64,000 nt of DNA from NCBI GenBank assembly GCA_013396915.1, contig VWZL01004639.1, positions 1 to 64,000 of the forward strand, given 5' to 3'. A program made the translations under genes and the position numbers. This DNA is from Stercorarius parasiticus (Eukaryota > Chordata > Aves > Charadriiformes > Stercorariidae). Below the pieces are notes generated by a model. The model was not told the origin of the DNA and made no database searches. It worked only from the letters and a program-made list of their open reading frames with translations. Positions 45,972-58,500 of this stretch are shown in pieces (within the stretch, counting starts at the first letter, position 1; the number at the start of each line of letters is the position of its first letter).

Positions 45972-47230
45972 TCCAAGAACCAATGGACCATACTACCAAT
46001 AAATTATACTGGAAGACTCAAGTGCCACTGAGAACTAGAAAAATAGTATTCCACTTTTCTGGGGGGCGACTAACACAGAGCAGTGTAGATCTAACTACCA
46101 AATGGTACACTCTTGCAGTACATCCCATGCAAAACGTTAAACATTGTTCACAGCAGTGGATTCCAGTATTACAACGTAACTTTTTTGCTGGGGCCATCTA
46201 CCTGCCTTATTACACTTAGGAGAAAGTATTACATATGATTTATTTTGTAACTTCAAGTATTATTGCCTTAATGTCTTTTAACCCTGTTACACGCTGCTTG
46301 TAGACATATGTTAATATAGTAATACTTTCGACAGATTGTGTCTATGGACTACTTTTTGCTAACGTTTGATTACAATGTATGCATTATTTTGTATATGTAC
46401 AGGGCAAGTAAGTATATAATTTGATAAAGTTGCAATCATAAAGTATTAACAGAAGATGTAAGAAATCTCTGCATGATCTAAATTTTTGTGTACCTTATTT
46501 GTAAATTATTTGCCCTGAAGTTTTAGAAAATAGTTTCTGGGGTTTTTTACAAAAATTGCTGGACACACACAGCCAGAATTACAGGTTAGCAGAGATAAAG
46601 ATTGTAATACATTTTGTAAATTGTAAGCAAAAGGTTATTTTTATATTATATACTGTTTAATTGTCAGACCTAATTTGTTCTGGTTTTCATCTAGTCATGG
46701 AGATTCAGTAAGTGCCTTGGAACAGTATTGAATTCTCTTAGCCTGTGTATGTTACTTCAGTGTTTTGAGTTCATCTGGAATTAGATTATCAAAAATATTT
46801 GTACGTTTCTAGTATATTTGACCTGCCAGTAAAAGAGAAACCATTCTACATAATCAACACTCCTTAGTTTTCATTTTAATGTTTCATCAGTTGCAAGCTT
46901 TAGAAAATGCATCTCTATCAACTTTCGGTATAATTAGGGGTTTACAGTTTTAGTATGGCGTGTTTCTAATTCGGGGAAACCAGAACACACTGGTGAAAGG
47001 ACTGTTTAAATACCACTGTCTTCTCTTACAAATGGTAAATACCATTTTTGTTGTTCAGCGACTGTGTATGTAAGACAGCAACTTATATGAAGGTTCACAT
47101 AGAGCCCTTGCAGCTACACTGTATCTTGGCAATATATTATGTCAAGAGTTAATCCTTATAAGGATTCCTTACTTAAACTTTTCTGTAATACAATCTTTAA
47201 ATTAAAGAAAGTCAAAATCTCACTATGGGT
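45972..47230 (+). other. PTPN12: PTPN12 3' UTR (end uncertain)
   Basis: AT-rich sequence directly after the stop codon with T-rich and TGTA-containing stretches typical of 3' UTRs. Possible poly(A) hexamers are AATAAA at 45998-46003 (too close to the stop to be the main site), ATTAAA at 47201-47206 followed by GGGTGTTTTT, AATAAA at 47833-47838 and ATTAAA at 48156-48161. I placed the end after the 47201 hexamer only as a working choice. Confidence 0.4.
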
Positions 47231-49230
47231 GTTTTTACTCTTAGGAAAAAACCTGTTTTCAGAAGCATCCTTCACTAAAGTAACGTGAAGGATGGCAGTC
47301 TGGCTTAGCTTATAGATCTCGTACTTGAACAAAATAGTGACCCTCAGGACCTTCTTTTTAGCAACAACTTTAAAAGTTCTGGCTAGCAATAATGCCAGGG
47401 GAGCGAAGAAGAATGCTTAGAGGAAAAACGTTTATTTTAAGTAGCGGAACTATCTGTTAATCTGAACTTCAGCCATGGAAACATTGTTTAATTTACTACT
47501 TGTACCTTTAGGGCCTCTCCGCTACAAGAGCGCTAATGCTCGGGTAGCAGCCCTATTATAACTTCCGAAAGGTACATTATTTGCAATTACTGTCTTTGAC
47601 TGTGGATTAATCACTGTGCATTTGGTACACGCGACAGACTGCCTAGCTGGGGAGCTCTTTCAAAGAACTGTATGCACTATAAATACTTATCTTAACTTCC
47701 CACAGATATAGTTTTGCAATTACTCATTTAAAACTAATCATTCAATGATATATGCCATGTGGGATAACCTATATCAGCTGGATTCCTGCTTTGTAAACGG
47801 TTCAGACAGCGGGAATGTCTTGCAGCTGGCTGAATAAAGTTGGCCTGAACTTTGTTCCCCTTCCCCTGCATTGAAGACCATCAGCTCAGACTTTAACAGA
47901 CCTCCCGCAGTGCCACGGGCTGTCACTACCACCGGGCAGTCCAAATCGGTGTAACTTTTTGAAGCAACTGTTAAATAAGAAAATTGCCAAATGTGTTTTG
48001 GATGTACTTTCTTAAGGATCATTTCCATATTTCTCTACCAAGAAAATACAGAACTGTGCAGATTGTAGATTCTCCACTTCCCACATTTGAATTTCACCTA
48101 GAGCAAAGGCTGACAAAAATCTGTGTACTATATACAGGCCATCTGGCAATGTTTAATTAAAGTACATCCAGGTTCATATTTTTTTTCCCTTAGATTTGCA
48201 TGGATTTGGATAGTATTCCAGACTGAGTTTGTCACAGAAAGTTCTCAGCCTTTCTTTGCTTTAGTGATATGAAACTGAGTTGTCCTGTATGGATTTCTGT
48301 ATCCTTTCACAGACCTGTTTTACAACTCGCTGTTGCCTGCTTACACGCATCTGAGCTTTATATTTTTACCTATTTTATTTCAGGTAAAGTGAGAGGTTTT
48401 TAAGTGCAAGGCAAAACCTGCCCAATGTCAATACTTTCTGTATCGACGCAGGTGGGGGGTACGGAGATAAGCGCAGGGTTGGGTGCTGTGTGCTGGGCAG
48501 TTTCACATCAGAACTTCCAAATGTTATCCAGTCCAACAGCTTCTTCCAAAAACAAGACCTTTCTTTGCTGTGGTTTATTTGAAAATGAATGTAAAGGGGT
48601 TTAGAATATTACATTAGTTTACAAATTATCACTGAATACAGGTCTAGACCAAGTTGGTTTACATATATTTTGAAATCAATCATGGAATAGGTTTTTCCCT
48701 TTTGTTTAGGTCCGGTCTTTCCGCGTTCCTTCAGTACTTTTCAAAAATGCCATTTATTAAATTGTCTAAATGTATTAATATTGAACAAATAATGCAGTAA
48801 ATTATCACATCAAGAATGAGTTCTCCATGTTTTAGAAATGTAAATACTCGAGTCTCAGAAGAAAGCTGACCTCTACTAATATCACTGCTCATCTCTATTA
48901 TGCAGCATAATTTAGGTTTTGTATTGATTTGGCAGGTAGCTTTCTACTTTTTAGTGATCAGAGCATTACTAGAGCATTTTAATTTCTTATTTATCTGTTA
49001 GGAAAGCCTGCTGCGTGTATGTAAAACTTTTCTTAAAGAAGTTTCTGTCTTGGGAACTGTGCAGAACAAGGAAAAATCCCAAGGAATTACCTCTGGGGTT
49101 TTGTATATTGAAATCTCGGATTGTGTTTCTTTGGAGACAACTTTCTAAAAGAATGAGCGCAGATCAAGTGCGACACAGTGGTAACCCCATGCTGCTGGAG
49201 TCGTTGCTTTTAGCTGTAGATCATCTTAGA
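47231..49230. other. Sequence downstream of PTPN12, no gene recognised
   Basis: AT-rich DNA with further poly(A)-like hexamers (47833-47838, 48156-48161), so part of it may still be an extended PTPN12 3' UTR. The short ORFs resemble nothing I know. Confidence 0.6.
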
Positions 49231-49534
49231 TGTGGGGGTCGGTCTCTTCTCCCAAGTAACAGGCAATAGGACAAGAGGGAATGGCCTCAAGTTGCACTGG
49301 GGGAAGTTTAGACTGGGTATTAGGAAAAATGTTTACACTGAAAGGGTTATTAAGCGTTGGAACAGGCTGCCCAGGGAAGTGGCTGAGGCACCATCCCTGG
49401 AGGTATTTAAAAGACGTGTAGACATGGTGCTTAGAGATGTGGTTTAGTGATGGTTTTTGTCAGAGTTAGGTTGATGGTTGGACTCGATGATCTGAAAGGT
49501 CCCTTCCAACCTAGGCTATTCCATGATTCTATCA
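49231..49534 (+). mobile_element. CR1 3'-end fragment, different subfamily
   Basis: Begins TGTGGGGGTCGGTCTCTTCTC and includes an ORF end with NGLKLHWGKFRLGIRKN and [21 protein letters not shown]. It then has a 3' UTR (GGTTGATGGTTGGACTCGATGATC) and ends CCATGATTCTAT. The 3' UTR differs from the intron 11 copies, so it belongs to another CR1 lineage. Severely 5'-truncated. Confidence 0.93.
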
Positions 49535-52500
49535 TACTGTCTTTAAACAATTGTCTTTCTGACAATTGAACACTTTAGTATTTGCATTTGACGATTAAAC
49601 TGTGTGTTTCACATTGTAATTCCCCCCCATGCCACACACGGCACTTGGTATGAAGTGGAGACTTGTGCTTTAATAAATATTAAGTACGAATTCCATGTTT
49701 CTGATGGAGTAATGTTACCGCTGCTGGTTTATTCCAAGGTGACTAACACAATGTATCTCATCTACTTCATTGTGCTTTTCACACGCTTGGTAATACTGTA
49801 CTGTGGGTGACAAGTGGCTCCTCCTGTGTTACCTGGTGGATGTGGAAGGAGAGTTGTACAGCAGTTAAAGCCACTTTCATCAAAGTCGAGCAGAGGCTTT
49901 GGGTTGCCAAGGAAGAGCTGGGCAATGAGTGTCTCTTGGAGCATCTGCTCTTCAGTGTACCTGAGGATTGAGAAGCTGGTTGTAAGGGCAGGGGCGGGGC
50001 GTAAAGGAGGGTGGTTGTAAGGCAGAGTTGAGATCAGGGGAGCTCCGTGTAGCCTGGACACCGCTGGAGCTCCTTGGCCTGGTGTGAGGCAGACCACCCA
50101 CAATCCAGCTGTAGCCATTCATAATTAAATCAGCTGATTAATGTATCTGCTTAATGTAAGACAGTTCAGATGTTCCCATGACAATCGGTCAGAACAATTG
50201 TGATGATTGTTGAAGCAAGGGTAAAAAGTGAAGATCATGAGTGGTATCCAGGGGAAAAAAATAATATAAAAGTTGCTTTTTCATTACTATTATTATTTGC
50301 CATCTGAAAATATTCTTTTCACTGCTCAATCACGGAAGAAATGAGAGCAAAGCCTCAGCCTTCCTGGCTGGAAGGAGGGAATGGATTGTCAGCGTTAAGC
50401 AGGTGATAAGCCTTGGACCGCACCGAGCGCGCTGCAAACAAGAGCGTGTTTCTCCCAGTCTGATTTGGCAGCTCAGCTGGGCTAAGAAAAGCTTGCAAAC
50501 ACTGGCAAGAATATCCGAAGGTTTAATGACCCAGGCATAAAGGCTTTTTTGTTATTTTTGTCTGTGTTGATTTGTACTTACAGCAGGGGAATGAAAGAAT
50601 AAAGAACTTTGAAAAGGTAATTTGAGTTTAGTAACTGACTTGCTGGCTTGCAGAGCACTGGAGTGAGAGGGCTTCCGTGTCGCAAAGGCAGCGGGAGCAG
50701 TAGGCAGGGTGGAAAAGGAAGAAGAGTATCTCTGAGATCTGGTCTGAGTAGCTGGATGACGCTTCTGAGTGGGAAGGATGGGAAGCCAGGACCGCTGCCC
50801 AGGAGCTGTGCTCAGGAGGGAACACAAGGGGTGCTAAAGATCAGTTTTAACCTTAAAAAACATTTTTAAAAAAAAAAAAAAAAGGTCTGAATAAGTCACA
50901 GTAAGTAGTTATGAATACCAATTGGCTTTATAACACAGAAAATTACTTGATGAAGTCAAGTTTTAACACAGAATATTTCCATGGTGAATATTAACCAGAG
51001 GCAAACCAGTGTCTTTTAGGCAATAATAAATGCACAGCCATAACTGGATTCTGTTGCAGTCAGACTGAATTTGTCTGACTGGTTGAGTAACTATATATTT
51101 AGCTTGATATATTTAACAGAAAGTGTTTTCTTTCTCCTTTCCCATAATAGGAATATTTGCAGGTCAATAGACTGAATTGGTAACAATTGCAAGTTTTAAA
51201 TGTGCAGTGCCTGACGGAATACTAACCTGATTTACCCTGTTAAGAGGAGCTTGCGAAGCGAAGTAGCCCTGTCACCTTGTCCCAGAGGTTGGTAACGTGG
51301 ACAGAGATTCAGTTTGTGCCGCTGCTGGCCGTGGGTGCGATTCTGCCAGCAGCTGCCCCTGCCTTGGTGCTGCTGCGGCTTCCATGGATGCTCCTAGCTG
51401 TGTTCCTCCCTGCTTCTGTCTTGACTCAGCATTTTCTTCTGATTCCCTTGTTTTCTCCAACTACCACAAGAGTGGTACCTCTCTTCCAATAGATAGGTAT
51501 TTTATAGGTATAGGTATTTTGCTGTGACAGGTTTTATTTTGACTAAATCTTGCATCTCCATTTGCATGTTCTCTTCCTTTTAGCCACCTGGTTGCTTATG
51601 ACTAAACGTTCTTGGTACTGCGTCCTGGTGGCCAGGTTAGTAACTCCTGTTTAGGCAGATGTACTACCTGATACGATGGGTGCAAGTACAGCACATTCAA
51701 AAGTGCAAGTGCTTTCTTCTGCTCAAATCTTACTTTGCAGCCTCTTCCCAAAGCAAACAGCCCCCCATGGGATCCTTCCACTGCCCTCATAGGCTGGTCA
51801 CCAGCTTATAATTGGTATGGGAGCACGACTTGGACGTCTGGAGGTTTGATGTTTAGGTTGTGGTGAGAATATAGTGTATTTTGTGCATAATATAACATCA
51901 AGTCAGTGGAGAAATAGTATGAAACAAGGTAACTAGAAGATTGAATCTCTATATCCTAACAGTGTTTATTTTATTAATTTCGCCCCCGGCCATTATTTCT
52001 CACCTATGCAGCTCTGAACTGGAGAGAGCGGAGAGATCCTACTTCTAAGCAAAGTTTAAGTACAAAGTGTAAATGCCTAAAATGATTGCGCAGTGACTTT
52101 TTTTTTTCTTATCTTCATGTTTTTCCGGGGCATCAGGTTACATAAAAATTAATTTCTTTAGCCTTGCAGGTGCTTGTAGGCCAAGAAGCTGCCTATGAAT
52201 CCTAGACAGGAAGGCAGCCGATCAATGCGTGGTTTCATAAAGCAACTAGTTTTGTTTTGAACATGCTTCTCTCTTGGCTGATTTAACTTAGGTGATGGCC
52301 TGCTGTTTCTCATCTCTCATATGACATCAAGTATGTCTGGAAAAACAGTTTTTCTTGTTTAGCTGCACTAAAGAGCAGTTTCTCTGCCCTTACTAGTAAA
52401 TCAGTAATGCAGCGCTGGGCAGGAAGGTCAAGTGCGAGCAGGGCAGTACGCTGGAGGAGTGCTGGGTGTTCAGAAACCAGCAGTCTTGCACTAGGGGACA

Positions 52501-55500
52501 GAACTGTATTTAAATTTACTTTAGCAATGTCAAGATAATTGTTTGGCATATGGGTGAGGAATACACCTTCAGTCCAAACTTGGCACTTCTGAACTGAGAG
52601 TGTGACTCTTCCTCCTGGGTAAGGCACTTTGCCTTGGCCAACAAAGGGCTTCTGGGCCCATCGCTTCAAGGAAAACAGCTTTTTGACCTCTGTGTTGGTG
52701 GCCAGGCTTGCTTCAAATGTCCCTAACCCCTGCATAAGTCAGTTATTAATTTCCTCAGGCTGAGGTTGCTTTTGTGCTAATCACTCCTTGGCATATCTTC
52801 TCTCTAAAAATATTTGTCCCTCAATTGAGTTCTGTTCTTTATGCTTGCCCTTTTCATGTAGGACCTAGAAAGTGTGCGAGGTGCTTGCAGGTGGTGGTGG
52901 TTACACCGTGGGTTATGGGACTGCACTGAAGTCTCTGTCGGGCTTCTGAGCAGGAGCCCTTGTGCCAGAGGCTGTACACAGCAAAAAGGGTGTGGGTTCC
53001 CCCCCACGCCAAGTCACGGACAGTGCAAGCGACCTGTAATAGCACTCTGTCACAGGAAACAAAAATGACCCCTGCAATCTAAACAAGATTGTGTTGTTAC
53101 CTCCGTCGAGGATAATTCTTAAGAGTGAAGTGGCTTTGGAAGGATTGAAGGAAACTTGCAGACTTGAGGGACAACATGGAAGAAATAATAAAGTTGGCCT
53201 TAAAACTCAGAGAAGACTGTGAAGGCTGGTGTGATGGGTCAGTCATGCAAAAGCTGATCTCTTAGAACTGCACAAAGGGCAAAAGTAAGGGTGTGGAGGA
53301 CACCGAAGCTGAAAACAAGTAGTTGTGTTAAGTGTGGTAGAAAACAGCAGAGCGATAAATGATGCACTTAGCAAAAGTCTGGAGGGCAGCTGTTCTCTCA
53401 CAGGTATAAGCAAGACATTTTATTTGTGAAGGTGAAATGACATGTGAGACGGACAAGTACTCGGGGAAGATAAGTTCTTACATGTTCGGACCAGCCTAAA
53501 TGAGAGCACCTGGAGAGAAGTCCAGGTGGAAGGGAATAGGCGTCAGTGACGGCTGGGATGGTGGCAGCAGGCACAATGATGAGAAAAGTGGGTAGAAGAA
53601 GGAAAACAGAGGAGCAAAGGCCTGATTAAGCCAAAAGGAGCTTCAGCTGATGGCTAGGTGTCTATAAAAAGAGAAAAGAAATTGTGTAACAGCTTTTTTT
53701 GTGCAGGAGGCGGCAAATCTGGATTATAAAAGCACACCTATATGATAATTAGGGTTTGTTGGGGGCTACTCAGTGCCCACACTGCTAAAAGACTTGGGGG
53801 AGGAGCTTCCTGGAGGACACTGAAAGGGTTAAAAAGATGGGAAAGAAGTCAGGAAAAGCACGAGCCACAGAGAAGAAGAGTTTTCAGGACAGTGTGAGGA
53901 GGAAAAGGATCCTGCATTCGATGTGTCTGAAATCAAAAAGCCTTTGGAAAATGGTTTGAGAGAGAAGCCAGATTGGACGTAGTCCAAAAAGAAATTTCAG
54001 GAGATGGACACAAGAAGTGAGTGTGGAGGTGAAAATGAAAACAAATGCTAAACGTTTTGGGAGGCAAAAAGCTCAAGCGTTACATTCACCCACACACATG
54101 CTTCCACACAGACGCCAGAGAGTGCCCTGGGAGGGAAAAGAAGAGCTTTAAGGGGAAGAGCAAAAGACAACAGCAAGACGGAGATTAAGGTTAGGATGGA
54201 ATTGAGGGCAAGCAGAGCAACCTGAGGAGGGAAGACCAAAAAATGCATGGATTTGATGGTAGGAAGGTGAGATGTGCAAGAGGTAAATCAGTGGGAGAAA
54301 ATAGCGCACTTAGAGGTTCCCTGCAGTTGCAGGAGGGCAGTAGAGGAGAGTTTGAGGAGCTGAATCGGGGGCATTTTGGCTTCTACAGGAGGACCCCTCG
54401 CCTGTCATTGTTTCTGTGTAAAGCTCATTTCTGCGTTATCCCTTCAAGCGGTGCGTGTGAAGGGTTAAGACGCTAACTGAAACAGTTTACTGCCCTTTCT
54501 TTAAGGATGAACTATGCGGCATATGTACAGTCCTGCAGTGAAAGTCTCTCAAACCTCGATAAAGAAAAATCCTCTCGCTCAAAGCTGCTGCACCCCACTC
54601 CCAGCTGAACTACAAAACACCTCTGAGCCTTGTCTGGGATGTTACCGTTAAGAGACGTCTGTGGAAGCTCCGGCCCGGCTCACTCTTTCTCAAAGGTTTT
54701 TCATAATCTTTGCTGTCAACAACATGCAAACAGTGTGCAATTTTGTACACATATTCATTGCAGCCGTTATCTTGATGGGTATGCAGCCGGGGAGCGGCAT
54801 TAACCGAGTTGCTTGGACTGAAATGAAGGGTAATGTGAATTGGAGTGGATAAACATGACGTGACTGATTGTATACAGGCTTAAAGACAAGATTTACTATC
54901 TGAGGGCTGATGGCATAAGCTGAAACTTTCTAATAAGCTGTATAGAAGTAAATTCCCTGCATTGTAGGGTTCTCTGTAGGTACAGGCTGGAAACAAGAGC
55001 GTGGCCGTTCTCAAAGTCAGGTGGTGAGCATCGTCAGGGTAATTCAGTCTGAAAGTCTTAAAAGCTGCGCTTGACATTGAATGTGAGATCAGTACGTGTC
55101 TTTACGGACCGTGAAATCACTAGTGCTCCCGATGCAACTACAGCTGCATTTTAATAGACTGCTCTGCTGTGTCCCTTGTGCCAAACTGCAGAAGTAGCCT
55201 CGCCCAGCTGCAGCTTCCAGGGAATGCTGTTTCTTTTGATTCTGAGCATCTTTTTACCTCCAAGCATGAAAAGCGGCGCCAAAGAGGCCATGCTTAAACT
55301 CTGTTACTTAGGGGTTTATTGTTGCCGCTGCTGCCGGAGGCGTGACTTGGTAGTGAAGGCTCCAATACAGCTGGGTGACGTGAATGTCCATGAGTGTGCG
55401 CGGGGCGCAGGCGGAGCCCTGGTAGCCAGCCAGGTCAGCACAGCTTTGGGCACTGGCCAGTCCCAGCTGCCGCCTTACAACTCAACTGGGATTTGCCCAC

Positions 55501-58500
55501 GGCACTGGCAGCTCCTCACTGTAAAGTTCTTGCCTGCGGCATAACCCTGGCATGCCACAGCCAGAGAGAAAACCAAGCAAGAGATGGTTGGACTAGAGAA
55601 AAAAATAGAAATTAAAATCACCTTGAAGAGGGGTGTTTGAGGAGGAACAAGGAATTATGGACTCTGGACAACGCAGGCTTCATGTAACTGAGCAAACATG
55701 GAAGCGTATACAATTGCATGCAGCTACTGCTGCATTTTCTCAATGCGTGAGGGAGTAGTAACATCTCAGCAGTATAAACAAGTTGCATTTACCGCAGACC
55801 TTCACCAAAGAAGGGCCTTTCATGCAATCTCAAAATGCTCTTCAAATGTTACCTGAGGAGTTGAAACAGCTTCCATGGGAGGTTATGCTGCATGGGCTAA
55901 AAAGCAGGGTTAAATGCGAAGAATAGGTTAAATTAGGACACAGTGTGGCTGGGGCAAGCCAGTGCAACGCGCCGACTGGCTTCCTGGAACCCTCAGCGTA
56001 TTTTAAGCCTGCTAAGATAGCTAGAAAGTCTGCAAAGTGGTTAGTGACAGTCTTGGTAACATCCAGTAACAGCCAGACTCTCTCTGACATGACTTTTCCT
56101 GACCATTTCAGTGCACGTACTTAGTCAAAACACGGGTTTGTTGAGTGTTGGGCCACCAACTAGAGCTAGAAAATACCATTTTCTTTGCTGCCACACCGTG
56201 GTATCCCCCGTCACCTTCAAGATCTGTACCAAATGCTGAACTTCATCACCTCTAAGGCTGTACGTGGAAAAAGCTTAGTATTCGCAGTTTTAAAACAGTG
56301 AGTAAATAAAATCTTGTTTGTGCTCAAATCTCAGACTGAACTTCTGAGGTAAATGGTCTTTCCTTGAAGAGACTTACCTGAAAACAGCTTCTGTTTTGAT
56401 CTATTAAGTTGTTGTTGCTGTAACACTTGATTTCTTTAACCACTTGACTCTGGCCTCTGAAAATACAGCGTGTTCGTATGAAGAGCTTACTGTGGTGAAG
56501 CCAAGGCAAGAAATAAAGTTTTGCATTTTGGCTTAAATCCTGCAAACAGTTACATGAGTAACTTCTGCACGTAAACAGCCATAGCCAGCTCAATGAGGCC
56601 ATTCATCCGCGGAGTTAAGCATGCGGGTAAATGTTTGCAGTTCTGGGGCGCTCGTAAGGAGGGTGGTTAGCTCTGTCTTCGGCAGCATGGCTGAGCTCCA
56701 CCGATCTCAGCTAGTGAAGTGGAAGTTGTCTCCCACATCTACAGTTCCCACGTTGATCCACAGAGTTGCAGTCCTTAGCGGAAAACATCACAGGCACGTA
56801 AGAAAATTGATCTGTTGGGTAGACAGGGCCAAAATCCCACGGAGAGCTTGGCTGTCAAGTCAAATGGAGAGCCGGACTTGGTTCAAAGAGGATCCCATTG
56901 TTAAAACGTGGAATATCAAAGAACATGCTGAGCTTTTCTGCTTACCAACTCTGCTCACCCTTCACCAGAAGATGTCTGGTGTGTGGTTCCATCCCAGTAT
57001 AAACTCCACCTGCCACATTCTGGCCTAACGTCAAAAGGACAAAAATAAGTCAGGTTTATGAATCTGAGTATTTTTAAATCTTTTGCTACATTTGTTTAAA
57101 TCTTCATTAGCTCTCTTGCTGTTTTCACTTTTTTTGAAGTGGTGTTATTTGTTGCTCAGGTAAGCCTGGAGAATTTGTCAGGAAGCAGACACAAATCTGA
57201 CCTTGAAACACGCAAGCTCTCTGTCGTCCATTGGCTGTAGCCGCTCTCCTTTTACTTGCGGCATCTCCAAAATAGTTTCATCATTCACTGCATCAGGTTT
57301 ATGGTGAATATTTAACTTTGTAATATCACTTAGACATTTTATCAGCGCTGCCCAGTACACGTGTCTCTTTAGGATTTCACTCTGGCATGCACTGAACACA
57401 ATTGCCTTGCTGTGAGTGCAGGAAGGTTGGGTCTGGTACAGTCTAATCCCACACGCTACTCTCCTATCTCAATGCAGCTGAACCCGCCAGTGAAAGGCTG
57501 GCAATTTTGTTAAAAAGTTGTAATGTAGCTTCTGATCTGTATTTCATTAGACACAATTAAAAACTAAAATAGCTATCACCGTGAACTCCAGTAAGGAATC
57601 TAGGGTTACTTTTCCCATTGATGGGAACAGTCCGTACCATCAGGCTTTTTTGAAAAAGCACTTGTACGTTGGTTTTTATAAAAGTCAATTAAAAAAATGA
57701 CTCATAACTCAGGTCACGAGATCTGTGGCGAGTAATTTGTGAGCACTTCAAAGGTGAAGCTTTTTGCCTGGATAGAGAACCTGATCCAAAACATGTTCAT
57801 AAAATACCATGGCCTCTGCTTCGTGCATGGTAAGAAGCGAGTGTGGCGGAATCAGGAGGAACAAGGACCTAGCTCAGGAGGAGAGAGGTGGGAAGAGCTG
57901 AACTGCAGCGAGTACAAGGAGGAAACTGTCTTTGCCTGTGGGTAATAAGAAGTGAACTTGTTAAGCAGGTTCCCAGTTTTGTAAGATCCTCAGAAGGGCA
58001 GAAGAGGTGTGGCTGGGTAACAGGAATGCAGCACAAGGAAGACGTTTCTATTAAACAAATTGGTGGGGTTTGAGTTTCTACAAAACGTGCAATTGTGTAC
58101 CAGCCTGGTCAGGCCCCGGGAAAGACTACTCCCCAGGGTGGAAGAAAAATTGGTGGTGGGACCTAATAAGGATAAACTGATTCCTGAAATGTCCTGGGGT
58201 AGGTGGGAAAGGTGGAGAAATTAAAAATGACAAGTTTATAAAGCAATCTGTTGTCACATGTGGATTTTGAGACCTCAAAGTGACACCTGAACAGTGGTAC
58301 TTTATGATACCATTGCCGTGTAGTGAATACATATTTATCTAAATGTCTGCTGATATGTAATCCACTGATAAGGAGGAAGCAATACAAGTAATTATTTTGT
58401 TAATGTAAATCAACCTTTATTATACTTTATGACTTGTGGGACACCTAACACTTCCGAAAAGTGTTGCTGAGCCGCTCCTTCCCCTTCTGTGTCCTCAGAC

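Noticed and set aside
56621..57028. 135-codon ORF in the intergenic part
   Set aside because: No domain, no neighbours and no splice or promoter support.
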